A stretch of DNA of 64,000 nt from Lamellibrachia satsuma (GCA_033239005.1 BSQZ01000034.1:6362501-6426500), one strand, 5' to 3'. Positions 52,160-62,958 are shown, numbered from the stretch's first letter. Program-made: numbers and translations. The notes: a model not told the origin generated them from the sequence alone.

Positions 52160-54560
52160 CCTTATCAGTGCACGGCAGCGTTGTGATCAACCATGTAATA
52201 GCGCAGCTGGTTTCAGACGCTGCAAATGTCACACCGTGTCACGACCTGCGCAGAAGCGTGATGTTGGAGTGGCTGTCATTTAGAAGTCTGGCTTGAAAGT
52301 GGAAAATATGTCAAATCCCAATAAATTGACACATTTTGAGCAGGCTGATTACTATGTTACAGAAGTTGACGTTACGTTCAGATTGGGAGTAGTATACTGC
52401 CCGCCATCATCTAAGAGAAATGGTTTCGTTAACACGGTTTTCTTTGACCAGTGGTCAGCTTACTTGGACGCTGTGATGCTTGACCTGCACGATGTCGTTA
52501 TTACCGAAGATTTAAATTTCCATCTTTTAATATTGTATCAGATCCTGACGCACGGCATTTGTCTGAAACGCTCGCTGACCACGGCAAGACTCAACTAGTC
52601 ATAGATGCCACACACAATAAATTGACACACATGGTAATCCGTCCGGTGATCACATGGCCATCAAATTCTGTGGAAATGCCAGAAAGCCCACTCGATTGCG
52701 TAAAGAAATAGTTTTTTTTCGGTGACTGCGTCATATTCTCCTTCCCGCTTTCAAACGTGACATTACCTCTTTGCTAGAGGATATGAACAGTGACGCACCC
52801 GTTAGCGACATCGTTGTTACATACAACACTGGTTTACGTCGGATTGTTGACAAACAAGCCCTCTGCGTAAGACGACCATAACATTGCGACCTGACTGTCC
52901 GTGGTACACTGACTGTCCGTGGTACACTGACTGTCCGTGGTACACTGAAGAGCTTCGGGACGAGAAACAGCGTCGACGGCGAGCTGAGCGCACGGGGCTA
53001 TAAACTCGTATTGAGGTACATCGGCAGGTGTATCGCACGCAATGCGTGGTCTTCAACCGCATGTTGGTTAACACAAAGAAAAACTTCTACACGGCTAAGA
53101 CCGCCAATTGCAAAACAATACCAAAAACAACTATTTAACATAACAAGAAACCTCACGGGTAACAATGACGTAACGACAATGCCATCGTATGTGTGTCAGG
53201 TAGACATGGCGCAACGCTTTAGTGATCACTTTATTGAGAAAGTATCGATCATCAGGAAAGACATTGTCGACTGCGGTTAGGATCGTTCGTACACTACGAT
53301 GGCCGCTATGAGCAACGACGCTGTATTCGGTGGTGTCCCACTACTCTGTTTTGAGACAGTCACAGAATCGGACGTCAAACGATTAGTTGCATCCGCTCCG
53401 GTTAAATCGTGCGAATTACATCCAATACCAACGTGGCTACTAAAGCAATGCTCACACGAGTTAGTACTACTAGTCACCGCTACGATAAACGCGTTTCTCA
53501 CCATATCAAATGTACCTGGTAATTTCAAGCATGCAGTCGTTAAGCCACTTGTGAAAAAAACCTACGCTGGATAAAGACATCTTACAGAACTACCGCCCTG
53601 TGTCGAACTTGCCATCTGTGTCGAAATTATTTGAAAAAGTGGTTGCAAAACAAATTAGCACACACGTTGATGAAAACGCTTCGCGCGACCCTTTTCAATC
53701 TGCATACCGTCGCGGCCACTCTACAGAAACAGCGCTTCTACGTGTCAAAAAGGACATTGCCGCGGCACTGGAACAGAAATGTACAATAATCGTCGTGATG
53801 TTTGATTTGTCGTGCGCATTTGATACAGTCGATTATCAGTTGTTGATGACTCGACTTGAGCACTCATTCGGTATCACCAACAGGGCGCTTGCGTGTCTAC
53901 AATCGAACGGTATCACAAAAGGGTCGGTATTCGACCCTATCACTAGACACGGTATGCAGTATCATTGGTATGCTGATGACACTCAAATCTATCCTCACGA
54001 TTGAACGAGTTGAATCCATTGTGGCGGCACTGAAGAAGGTGGACTTGTGTATAGCGGAAGTGGCTGCGTTGTTGACCAAATACACAGTTCAAACTTAACA
54101 CAAAGAAATCTGAAGCGATTGTCTTCTCCCCAGGGAAGCACCGTGACAGTCTGTCTGTCGACGTGTACATTACAGTGGCCGGTCATCGAATCCAACCTTC
54201 ATCGTGTGTGTGCAATTTGGGTGTGCAATTTGATAGCAACCTGAAAATGGAACACCAGATTGCCAACACTGTGAAAAGTTGCTACTATCAGATAAAAAAT
54301 ATTGGGCGAATTCGGCCACATCTGACCAAAGAATCATGTAAGACACTTGTTCACGCACTAGTGACATCACGTTTAGATTATGGAAATGCACTTATTTATG
54401 GTATTCTATAGAAGGCGCTGCAGCGTTTTAAGAAGGTACAGAACTGTGCTGCTCGCCTCATTCCCCGTACAAGGAAATACGAACACATTACACCCGTGTT
54501 GCAGCGTTTACATTGGCTGCCCGTTCAATTGCGACCAACTTACAAAGTGCTTTAGGGCAG
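52160..54560 (+). mobile_element. L2-type LINE, decayed, 3' truncated
   Basis: Successive broken + frames reproduce an L2 ORF2. Endonuclease: LGVVYCPPSSKRNGFVNTVF (52387), VVITEDLNFHL (about 52495; GDFNFH in relatives). Linker: CPWYTD present three times (52890-52946). RT: KSCELHPIPTWLLKQCSHEL (53404), LQNYRPVSNLPSVSKLFEK (53583), [20 protein letters not shown] (about 53699), VVMFDLSCAFDTVDYQLL (53794), WYADDTQIY (about 53968). C-terminus: NLGVQFDSNLKMEHQI (54217), [31 protein letters not shown] (54490). A deletion between CLQSNG and GSVFDP removes the GVPQ region. The element ends abruptly at about 54560, with no 3' UTR. Confidence 0.85.
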
Positions 54561-54681
54561 TTAATTGTAATGGTAGCTAAGAAAATAAAGGCATTATAGG
54601 TTAATAGATTACCTGGACACAAACGATTCATGATGCGTTCGTCGATAAGCTACTAACAGTGCAACAAAACGCGTACCAGGC

Positions 54682-55330
54682 ATGTTTGCAAAGCGCGGTC
54701 GCCGAGATAAACCAGCGGGTGGACTGTTTCATCACGATACAACCACGGCACTGACAGAACCCCGGATGAGCCTTCAGTACACACAGACTCAAGTCGAGGA
54801 ACTGAAAGTAAATCAGTCCAAGAAAAATATCGACGACCTGTCAAAAAAGATGCTCAATTTCGAAGACACGCTACAGAAAATTTAACGCTCGATCGACTAC
54901 CAAGAAAACCAATCGAGACGCTGCAATCTGCGGTTTGACGGCTTTTCTGAAGTCGAGGGCGAGACGTGGGAGCAGACGGAGAAGAATGTACGCAGGGCAA
55001 TGACAACAGCCCTAGAACTTCCTGAAGCACAATTGCACGCCATCAACATCGAGCGCACGCACCGAACTGGCGGCACGGGGGCGTGAGCCGGGATTATCGT
55101 CGTCAAGTTCAACTCGTACAAGAACCGCGAGCTGGTGCTACAGGCGGCGAAGAAGAATCGGCCTCGAGGTATCTATGTGAATGAAGACTACTCATAGAGG
55201 GTCATGGCGAGGCGGAAAGAACTGTTGCCCAAAATGATGAAGGCCCGGGAAGAGGGGAAAATCGAGTATTTGACATTTGACATTTGACAAACTGGTGGTA
55301 AGGGAACGGCGCGATGTCGCAAACCGTAAT
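54682..55330 (+). pseudogene. LINE ORF1 remnant (L1-type RNA-binding protein)
   Basis: Broken + frames read TQTQVEELKVNQSKKNIDDL (54781) with heptad-like spacing, then DYQENQSRRCNLRFDGFSEV (54896), GETWEQTEKNVRRAMTTALE, NIERTHRTGG, IIVVKFNSYKNRELVLQAAK (55097), IYVNEDYS and RRKELLPKMMKAREEGKIEY (55212). This is the coiled coil, RRM and C-terminal domain order of L1-like ORF1 proteins, which bind the element RNA. Stops after HRTGGTGA and YVNEDYS show decay. It lies just upstream of an endonuclease frame and probably belongs to the same element. Confidence 0.75.
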
Positions 55331-55391
55331 TAGATAACTAAGTACATGTGCAATATCTTGCTAAATCTTTTTGTGATCTCTTCATTTAACT

Positions 55392-56046
55392 ATGGCATCA
55401 GGTAACCAACAAAACGACGGGTTAACACTTACATATGATAACCCGCTTAATTACAACAGACACTGTTATGAACACGAAATAGATACTGAAAGTTTGTTGT
55501 ATCACGATTTGCCTACACACTGCAGATGTTACATCTCAGCACAATTTTCAACCAATTTTAGCAGTGCTAGCAACAACCGGCCAAACAAACTGAGTGTTAT
55601 ACACGTTAATGCCCGGAGTCTAAAAGCAAATTTGTCTAAGATAAAGGATACTATCCGAAGTATGGAGTATACATTTCAAATCATTGCAATATCAGAAACT
55701 TGGCTTAATGAAAACAATTGGGATGGAAATGAAGTAATCTGCAATGAAGTCGCATTTTCAGGTTATAAACTGTACTGTAATTCCAGAAAAAAACATGCAA
55801 GGTGTTGGTGTTGCCATATATGTGTGTGAATCTCTGCTTAGCAATTGTCAGTCTTCTGATATTTGTCTAAGGAACATTTCATATGTGGATAATGACTGTT
55901 TTGAAAGCATCTTTATCGAGTTACAGATTAGTAGACACAAAAAAATCAATGTCTGTTGTATGTATAGAGCGTCGAATACCAGCATCAGCAAATTTAATGA
56001 CAATCTCTCATTCATACTGGGAAATCTCACCAGTAAAATTGTATAA
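55392..56046 (+). pseudogene. LINE ORF2 endonuclease remnant
   Basis: Frame 55392-55829 begins MASGNQQNDGL and reads KLSVIHVNARSLKANLSKIK (55587), IIAISETWLNENNWDGNE (about 55680) and AFSGYKLYCNSRK. A frameshift near 55795 leads to GVGVAIYVCESLLSN (55804), FESIFIELQISRHKKINVCC (55900) and RASNTSISKFNDNL. The frame stops at 56046 before the DFN box. The ATG, the 60-base gap from the ORF1 remnant and the strand suggest one former LINE of about 1.4 kb remaining 5' part. Confidence 0.8.
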
Positions 56047-56049
56047 ATG

Positions 56050-56790
56050 GTGAACTTCCTTGTTAGACGTAATTTATTAAATCTATATCACCATGGATTC
56101 CTAAAAGCGAGATCATGCTTAAAAATATGATATGTTTCTGGAAGAAATCACTAAGTGGATAAACGAGGGCTCACATGAAGATATTGTCTACTTAGATTTT
56201 TAGAAAGGTTTTGACAAAGTGCCACATCAAACAATTATTACATAAATTAGAAGCCAATGATATCGGCGACGACATAATCGAGTGGATAGAACAATGGCTG
56301 ACTGACAGAATACAGCTTGTTGTGCAGATGGGGAGGTTTCAAACTGGTTCCATTTTGACGTAAAACCAACAACGAGGAAACACACATAAAAAAGAAATGG
56401 CGGAGAAACTCTTCAATAAAGGCAAATATAAAGAAACATATGATGAAAACATATTTAGCAAATCGAGATTTGAAGAACAGAACAACCTGTCAAAAGAGGC
56501 TATATTAGAAACAATTAGAACTGCGAGACCTTAATCATAAAAGTCACTTAATAGAATGTGGTTTGACAACAATAAAGACCAGGAGACTAAGAGGAAGCAA
56601 AACAAAAGTTTTAAAGTTGAATGTTTACGAGGATATTGATTGGAATATGTTGTTCTAACATAAAGAAGACATTGTAAACAGAGGGCACAAAGCAGCATTA
56701 GTTAAAGAACAGTGTAGATTGGATATGATAAAGTACTCATTATCACAGATGGTAACACATGAGTGGTCTGTAACATGTAATACCTTTTAA
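56050..56790 (+). mobile_element. CR1-like LINE fragments (RT core and C-terminus)
   Basis: In broken frames: HHGFLKARSCLK (56090), FRKVLTKCHIKQLLHKLEAN (about 56200; FDKVPH in relatives), DDIIEWIEQWLTDRIQLVVQ (56270), then a jump to LTTIKTRRLRGSK (about 56565), GHKAALVKEQCRLDMIKYSL (about 56690). The C-terminal words match those at 2830-3190 and 19860-20455, so it is the same family with an internal deletion and rearrangement. Confidence 0.75.
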
Positions 56791-57165
56791 GGAAGAGCAG
56801 ACGATAAGTCACTGATCCCCATCACATAATATTGGAACTCCAAGGCCACATCGATCAAACAAGTAAACACAACAAACTCTTCCACTGACAATCGACGTTT
56901 TTGTGCCCATGTGGTTTCCTAATAAGTTTCCTACGTTTTTCTACACAAGCATATTTTTTTTATTTTATATTTTTTTTTTACATAACCAAGCCCAAATTAG
57001 TGGAATCAAAGAAACTTCCTATGGATCCGCAAAACCCAGCCCGAGACCGTGTCTTGGGGCACACCCTAGTAGGGCACTGTAGCGTCATTACCAATCAACA
57101 ATGATTATGTCAAACATATAATGTCAATGTCGTTTTCACACACTTTGTTTGTGAAGAAGTAAGGA
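56791..57165. other. Intergenic DNA, nothing recognised
   Basis: Contains a T-rich stretch (56952-56980). No gene seen. Confidence 0.35.
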
Positions 57166-57169
57166 ATTA

Positions 57170-57425
57170 AGAAACATCTTAAATGATGTGTGGCGAACAG
57201 ACTGCGATGGATAGGACACATGCAGAGAATGAGTGAGGGGGTATTGGTAACTACAGCATAGAAAAGGGAAGAGGGTGGTACAAGGGGAACAGCGAGATCG
57301 AAATTAAGATCGATAGGTTGTGTTAAGGGAGATCTCGAAAAAGTACAGCTGAGAGTGGGGGAAAATGGCAGAACTTCGCGATAAATGGAGATGACTCGTC
57401 GAGAAGGCGGGCGTTTTGAGAGGTG
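57170..57425 (+). mobile_element. LINE C-terminal fragment
   Basis: Broken + frames give VANRLRWIGHMQRMSEGVLV (57190) and, further on, CVKGDLEKVQLRVGENGRTS and RDKWR-LVEKAGVLRGEK. LINE ORFs of several clades end with a LRWIGHV-x-RM...R-x-KW-x-x-LV layout. No upstream RT is attached. Confidence 0.6.
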
Positions 57426-57609
57426 AGAAATGATGAGTCATTCATTCTTGGTGGCCAATGATTGGCTACCACAACGAATAACTTGGATGGGCTCGAAATA
57501 GAACGGGGCCTCACAAAGAGAGTTCACCAGGCTAGATCTTACGGCGTATATTGGTACGACCAGTGGTGAATTCGCTTCAACTGCACGCAGTGACAACGTG
57601 ACAGATACG

Positions 57610-57673
57610 ATGATTCCACAAATGGACCCCAGTTACGGCTACGACCAGTCATCAGATCGCCCGCCACCTTACG
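57610..57673 (+). CDS. Proline/tyrosine-rich first coding exon, left copy (dispanin-like)
   Basis: ATG at 57610 opens a 64-base coding segment encoding MIPQMDPSYGYDQ and then SSDRPPPYG, and ends at a clean donor (tacg|gtaagc, 57674). The peptide has a PPxY motif, which binds WW domains, and the proline/tyrosine-rich composition of dispanin/CD225 N-termini. If the donor is not used, the frame runs on to KQKVTRSRP and stops at 57705. The exon is repeated at 61097 with one residue difference near the end of the QSSD segment (QPSD). No downstream CD225 exon was found before the SINE, so the gene may be truncated or the next exon lies out of reach. Confidence 0.45.
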
Positions 57674-57734
57674 GTAAGCAGAAGGTAACGAGGTCACGAC
57701 CGTGACGGTATAGTCTGTTTACGATGGTGTGTTA

Positions 57735-57975
57735 ATGGGGCGCCGTGGTTGTGTGGTGGTACGTCGGACGGTCCAGGAGACCAGGGTTCCAAAACATGCT
57801 GCCGTGTCGATACTTTGCAGTTTCGTTCACCCCACTTTACCTGTGTCTTTCGAAATTGATACTCTAAAAACCGTTGGTCTCTTCAACCCGGTATCTATGT
57901 CAGGGTGTAAAGTATTTGCCTTCGTTACGCGGTTAATATAGATAAAATAATAATACTAAGAATAATTTTGCTATT
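57735..57975 (+). mobile_element. tRNA-derived SINE-like unit, uninterrupted copy
   Basis: Head ggggcgccgtggttgtgtgg then tggtacg resembles a tRNA acceptor and D-arm with A box; gaccagggttccaaaa (57779-57794) resembles the B box region. The body extends to an ATA-rich tail (57940-57965). The same unit at 61215 is split by a Harbinger element precisely after ggagaccag, so this copy is the empty site. Confidence 0.55.
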
Positions 57976-58111
57976 CAGAAAACCCAAGATGTTTATGTAG
58001 ACATGTAGCCTAGCCTTGGGGGCAGAAGTTCAATTGTGAGTAATGTGTATTTCATCCGAACCAAGCAACAGGCGTGGGTCGAGAGAGGACGCCCTTCCCC
58101 GTGCCTAGAAG

Positions 58112-59333
58112 TTTATTAATAATAATAAGAAGAAGAAGAAGAAGAAAAAGACTTCTTTTGCTCCAATATCTTCGGAAAATCCGACCTCAGTGGCGCAACA
58201 AAACCAAAGGATTAGGCATTCTCGTGATCATGTACAATGCAAAAAGTCATCAACCGATGGATGGAGGTGCCAAGAAGCTAAGGAGGATAGGCCATTTTGA
58301 AAAGATAGGTTTTGAGATTACGGGGAAATGAAGCTATATTTCTTGCTGATTTTACGCTGTCGGGGAGTGAATTCCACAGGGTTGGTGCGGCATCCGAGGA
58401 AGCTTGAGTTCCAGCGTGTGTCTTAACTCTGGGAACAGAAAGTAAACCAGAACCAGACGACCGAAGTTGTCTGGGCTGTCTTGCTGGAGTGAGCATTGAA
58501 TGTGCATATGCAGGTCGTTTGGTTGAAAGGGCTTGATAGGTAATTGTACAGATCTTAAAAATAACGCACATGGAGCCAATGCAATGATTTTAGAAGTGGC
58601 ACTGAGCGAGAGAAAAGATGAGATCGTGTAACTACCCTAGCCAGACAATTTTGGACACGTTGAAGTTTTGTAATGTCCTTGATAGCAATATTATGAAGGA
58701 GGGAATTGCAGTAATCAAGTATACTGCTAACGAGAGCTGTTGCAATAGTTTTAGCGACAGAAAGTGACATATACCGGCGAATACGGCGAAGATCACGGAT
58801 ACGATAAAAACAGCAACGACACGTTTGAGAAATATGTTGTCTAAAGTTGAAATTCTTATCAAAAGTAACTCCCAAATTCTTCGCTGAGGCTGCTGTTGTG
58901 ATATTTTGACTCAGGATACATGTCGGGGAAAAAACATCAAGTTTGCCACACTGCTTTTGAGTACCAATGATGAGAAATTCTGTTTTGTCTGCGTTTAACT
59001 TTAATTTGCTGTCAATCATCCAGATGAAAATTTCGTGGAAACAATCTCTGAGTTGATTTAGGGAGCGATTTGTATCCGAGGTAGCCAAATAAATGTAGAT
59101 CTGTGTATCATCTGTGTAAAGGTGGTGATCCAAATTATGATTTTTGATAACATAGCTGAGTGGCGTAGTGTAAAGAGTGAACAGCAAAGGCCCCAGAACA
59201 GAACCCTGGGGGACACCACACGAAGTGGGGAGTGCGACCGAGAAACAGTTTGCAATCTTTATGGTTTGGTGTCTACCAGTTAGGTATGATAAAAACCAGT
59301 TCAGAGCTGTGTCAGATATGCCATACCACAATA
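58112..59333 (-). mobile_element. L2-type LINE, 5' truncated, minus strand
   Basis: Inserted between gtttattaat (58101-58112) and the sequence continuing at 59334; in the sister copy these points are adjacent (62240-62250, tttattaatgagttgtcaac). An ATAATAAG repeat at both ends (left near 58112-58122, right 59327-59335) may be the target duplication. The 3' tail on the minus strand is ATT/CTT-rich (58112-58150). Confidence 0.85.
58278..59331 (-). pseudogene. L2 ORF2 C-terminal half (reverse transcriptase)
   Basis: Minus-strand frames 59331-58555 and 58571-58278. Boxes: YGISDTALNWFLSYLTGRHQ (start), [20 protein letters not shown] (about 59210), HLYTDDTQIYIYLA (about 59130), KLNADKTEFLIIGTQKQ (about 59000), [39 protein letters not shown] and LLKSLHWLHVR; then a frameshift and ITYQALS, APTLWNSLPDSVKSARNIA, FPRNLKTYLF. 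The catalytic box reads YTDD instead of YADD. Cut at its 5' side before the first RT boxes, so inactive, but only one clear frameshift suggests a relatively young insertion. Confidence 0.9.
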
Positions 59334-59718
59334 ATAAGCGTTGTCAGCCGGTTTCCTCAACATCTCACCCTAGCCTAACCCATAAGCGGGCGGGATGAAG
59401 TAAGGCAAGTTGTAGGACAGCTTCCCACACCGTACACATACAATAATTATGCAAAAATACAAATGGGTTTTATTCAGGGAGGTGGTGTGGCGTCGGCCTG
59501 TTCACGCATGGGTGAGACGGTTTTGGGTGATTTTGGTAGAATCAGAAGATGTTCACGCATGCGTACTTTGGTATTGGAAACATCCGAGAAAGCTATTGAC
59601 TTGCTTTAAAACTTTCAAAATGTCCGCATAAGCAAGCCAAACCGGCTCGTACTATCGTTACTTTTGATTTCTAAATTACGAACTTTTTTCATTTCAACCA
59701 GAGATGTTACCTATGGTA

Positions 59719-60999
59719 CGTACGGTGTACTGATGTGCCGGGATGTCAATTTTATGTAATTGTGAAATGTATGTAAAGTGACTTGCTGTCGGATATATCT
59801 CTAATCGAGACAACACCTGGATAACTGGTGCTAAAACTTATTTAATTCTAGACGTGAATAAATCTGGCGAGCTAATTTCGAACTTTGTGAGAATCGATTA
59901 TCACGCCCGCGTCAAACAATGACGAGACACGGTTCGATCTTTACAACTGGCGAGCCCGCGCCACGATTAATTCAACAACACAGTTTGGATGGCAAATCTT
60001 GTTAAATCTTGTTAAAACTCGACCTTGTTCCTCAAACATACCACATTGAACAACCCAAGTGTAACTGGCTATGTGTAGATAGCCATCATCAACTGTTGCA
60101 GAATCGGCTTGTTCAAGATTGTTTACATGTACAGCATTGTTCGTGTCGGCGACCTTGGCTCCTTCATGACGCGAACGAACAATGGCGGGTATCGTTATGA
60201 TTGGCCGACAGCCAACTGCCTTTGTGCCGTCAGCGCGAATGCCTTTGTCCCGTCAACTACGGACAGGCAGTGTAAATAGCTCCCCTCGTGATTAAGGTAA
60301 CCCGGTAGAACATGCACCGTCTATCTGATATATTTAGGCCGTAGACAAGTCACGCGTCACTTGCACTACTAAAACCCAGGAACGCTTGTCGATGTGGCGC
60401 AGCTGACGCAGAAAGTATGTCAATATTACGCTTCACTGACTTCACATTCCATGAAATATATGACCAGCCAAATCATTAAATTTATCGTACGAATGACCAG
60501 TATTGCTAAGATGCCATATCATGATGTGTTAGACACCTGCATATGAAATAAGAACAAATATCTAAAACTAGGACGAGCGAAATAATGACGTTAGTCCAGT
60601 TCACAAATGTACTACATATAGCTAATGACAAAGCTATTATGACATACCATAGCATAACTATTAGAAGCCTGAGAACGCTTGTCATTTGGGTGCAATACAT
60701 GTACCCATCCAATTAATATATTCTATACACCATCACAATTGACATGGGTCACTTTTATCTGGCCTGAATATTTATATAAACACTGTTGCTCACGAATGAA
60801 GGTTTGGCTAGGAATTGCATATGCGATTGAAACATGACTGACCGTGGTTTTATTTTATCCGGTAGGTGTCGGACGTACGTGTTGTGAATAGTGTATATTC
60901 GCCGTTATAGTAGTGTTGCCATTATGCACCAGAGGCGCCACGGTTTATTTCGAGTCGCCTCTATTGGGAATTCCCCTCCATCGAGTGCTGTGTTATCCC
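59719..60999. other. Intergenic DNA between tandem copies; isolated CR1 tail
   Basis: No gene recognised. At 59988-60015 is tttggatggcaaatcttgtt plus two AAATCTTGTT units, the same 3' tail that ends the CR1 fragments at 3250 and 20440, here without any coding remnant. Confidence 0.45.
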
Positions 61000-61096
61000 G
61001 ATGAGTCATTACATCCTGGTGGCCAACGATTGGTTACAACAACGAATAAGTGGTGGATTCGCTTCAACTGCACGCAGTGACAACGTGACAGATACG

Positions 61097-61160
61097 ATGA
61101 TTCCACAAATGGACCCCAGTTACGGCTACGACCAGCCGTCAGATCGCCCGCCACCTTACG
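61097..61160 (+). CDS. Proline/tyrosine-rich first coding exon, right copy (dispanin-like)
   Basis: Second copy of the 64-base exon, encoding MDPSYGYDQPSDRPPPYG after MIPQ, with the same donor (tacg|gtaagc at 61161). Preservation of frame, PPPY motif and donor in both copies argues for a coding role at the time of duplication. Followed by SINE and transposon DNA; no second exon seen. Without splicing the frame ends at 61192. Confidence 0.45.
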
Positions 61161-61214
61161 GTAAGCAGAACGCAACGAGGTCACGACCGTGACGGTATAG
61201 TCTGTTTACGATGG

Positions 61215-61271
61215 TGTGTTAATGGGGCGCCGTGGTTTTGTGGTAGTACGTCGGACGGTCCAGGAGACCAG
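61215..61271 (+). mobile_element. SINE-like unit, left part (interrupted)
   Basis: Matches 57728-57784 up to ggagaccag, where the Harbinger element begins; it resumes at 61917 and continues to about 62095. Confidence 0.6.
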
Positions 61272-61916
61272 TGGCCAGTTGCATGACACATGCCTAAGTC
61301 TATTCCCAGCCCAATTTAGGCTATTTATCACCTAGGTGGCACTTAGTCACTAGGGACGGTTGCATGACAGGCGCCCAGCCGAGTTCGCGCGCAAAGTAGG
61401 CCATTAATCCTGGGGCAACCCCGAGCAGCCCCAGCATTCTTAGGCGTCATCTAGCGTAATACCCAGATGGCTGCTTTCGTCCACGACTTGTATTGGCGCC
61501 ATAGAGTTACATCATTAATCACTAACGGGTGTTCTATTTATGTGTATGATTGGCGCAGACAAATTAGAAGAAATCGCGTGTTTAGAGACCACTTAAATCC
61601 ACTGGACACTTACGACGACGTTCAGTTGTTTGAAAGGTTCAGGTTTGGAAGAGCGGATCTCTTTAGAATTGTTGACGAAGTTCGCGGCGACTTGGAATTT
61701 GGGTATCGCCGAAAGGGATTCATGTCGCCCGAGCTGCAAGTGTTGGGTGCCTTGCGATTTTGCGTCTGGGTCATTTCAGATTGTTGTTGGTGATACCATT
61801 CTTACACATAAATCTACCACAAGTAGCACAATCCATCGCGTGTCACAAGCTTTGTGCGCGCGCGGGCAAAGATGGGTTAATTTCCCCCGACAGCGTGGCT
61901 GTCATGCAACCGGCCA
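61272..61916 (+). mobile_element. PIF/Harbinger deletion derivative, 645 bp, with TIRs and CAG target duplication
   Basis: Left end TGGCCAGTTGCATGACA (61272-61288) and the reverse complement of the right end TGGCCGGTTGCATGACA (61900-61916) match at 16 of 17 bases. CAG flanks both ends (61269-61271 and 61917-61919), while the sister locus has a single CAG (57782-57784). A further copy of the inner repeat ggttgcatgacag lies at 61358. The element holds only the 5' part of a transposase gene, so it depends on a full-length relative. Confidence 0.92.
61467..61890 (+). pseudogene. HARBI1-like transposase, N-terminal remnant
   Basis: The frame starting at 61467 encodes 108 residues: RRQIRRNRVFRDHLNPLDTY then DDVQLFERFRFGRADLFRIV, DEVRGDLEF and LQVLGALRF, the N-terminal part of Harbinger nucleases (RVFRDR...NPL...D..L..RFRF layout). 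A frameshift at about 61762 moves to GSFQIVVGDT and STIHRVSQALCARG (61773-61860), the helix-turn-helix-like part of the same protein. The catalytic DDE domain, normally 200 residues more, is deleted; the right TIR follows almost at once. Confidence 0.88.
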
Positions 61917-62095
61917 CAGGGTTCCAAAACATGCTGCCGTGTCGATACTTTGTAGTTTCGTTCACCCCACTTTACCTGTGTCTTTCGAAATTGATAAAAT
62001 AAAAATCTCTTCAACCCGGTATCTATGTCAGGGTGTAAAGTATTTGCCTTCGTTACGCGGTTTATATAGATAAAATAATAATACTAATAATAATT
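61917..62095 (+). mobile_element. SINE-like unit, right part (interrupted)
   Basis: Resumes at cagggttccaaaacatgctg, identical in start to 57782, and runs to the ATA-rich tail at 62070-62095. See the left part. Confidence 0.6.
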
Positions 62096-62769
62096 TTGCT
62101 ATTCAGAAAACCCAAGTTGTTTATGAAGACATGTAGCCTAGCCTTGGGGGCAGAAGTTTAATTGTGAGTAATGTGTATTTCATCCGAACTAAGCCACAGG
62201 CGTGGGTCGAGAGAGGACGCCCTTCCCCGTGCCTAGAAGTTTATTAATGAGTTGTCAACCGGTTTCCTCAACATCTCACCCTGGCCTGATCCATAAGCGG
62301 CCGGGGGAAAGTTTGGCAAGATGTAGTACAGCCACCCACACCGTACACATATAGTAATTATGCAAATATGCAAATGGGTTTTCTTCAGGGAGGTTGTGTG
62401 GCGTCGGCCTGTTTACACGTGCAGGAGACGGTTTTGGATGATTTTGGTAGAATCAGGAGATGTTCACGCATGCGTACTTGGTATTGGAAACTTCTGAGAA
62501 AGCTATTGAATTGCTTTAAAAGGTGACAGATTTGTGAACTGGGGGAGCGCGGCAGACAATTTTACCGAAACACGACGCGTACGCTCCACGAGTGAAGCGA
62601 CGAAAATACTCCCAACATTGAGACCTTCAAAATGTCCGCATAGGCAAGCCAAACCGGCTTGCACTATCGTTACTTTTGATTTCTAAATTACGAACTTTTT
62701 TCATTTCAACCAGAGATGTTACCTAGCTGGCCAATTTCTGAATATTGACGAGAGCGCCGCATTGAGAGA

Positions 62770-62958
62770 CAACTTGGAACTACTCCGCCAGTCGGACTAT
62801 GAACCAACGGCCCAATAAGCAATATGTTTCCGTGACGTCGCGGACGTTGCTTATCCAACCGGTCAACGCAACGTTGATCAGGAACGTTTATTGACCACTT
62901 TTACTCGTGGGTTAACGTCTGACGAGTTGACCCGCAAACTTGTCGAGCTGGCCAACCC
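62770..62958 (+). pseudogene. Gag-like retrotransposon coding fragment
   Basis: Between a stop near 62817 and the minisatellite a + frame reads AICFRDVADVAYPTGQRNVD and then QERLLTTFTRGLTSDELTRK and LVELANPANL. The pattern (AYP...F..GL.D..L...L...NP) is that of the end of a retrotransposon gag domain of the Ty3/Gypsy type. No pol, protease or LTR is present. The last codons (aaacttgtcgagctggccaa) are the evident source of the 26-base repeat that follows. Confidence 0.5.

Larger units (their letters stand above)
57430..59718 (+). repeat. Tandem duplication, left copy (dispanin-like first exon, SINE, L2)
   Basis: Aligns with 61000-62730 from gatgagtcatt (57432 and 61000) through the PPPY exon, the SINE, and after the L2 insertion from ttgtcagccggtttcc (59340) to aaccagagatgttacct (59698-59714 and 62708-62724). 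Differences: L2 inserted here at 58112-59333, Harbinger inserted in the other copy, an extra piece of about 75 bases here at 57482-57560, and about 100 bases absent here near 59608. Confidence 0.9.
61000..62730 (+). repeat. Tandem duplication, right copy (dispanin-like first exon, SINE, Harbinger)
   Basis: Sister of 57430-59718. It contains about 100 bases (62521-62625) that the left copy lacks. Upstream of the exon both copies carry tgagtcatt (AP-1-like) and a ggccaa...gattgg segment (CCAAT in both orientations), which could be promoter elements; this is suggestive only. Confidence 0.9.

Noticed and set aside
54653..55121. Minus-strand frames over the ORF1 remnant
   Set aside because: Antisense; the + strand gives a recognisable ORF1 protein.
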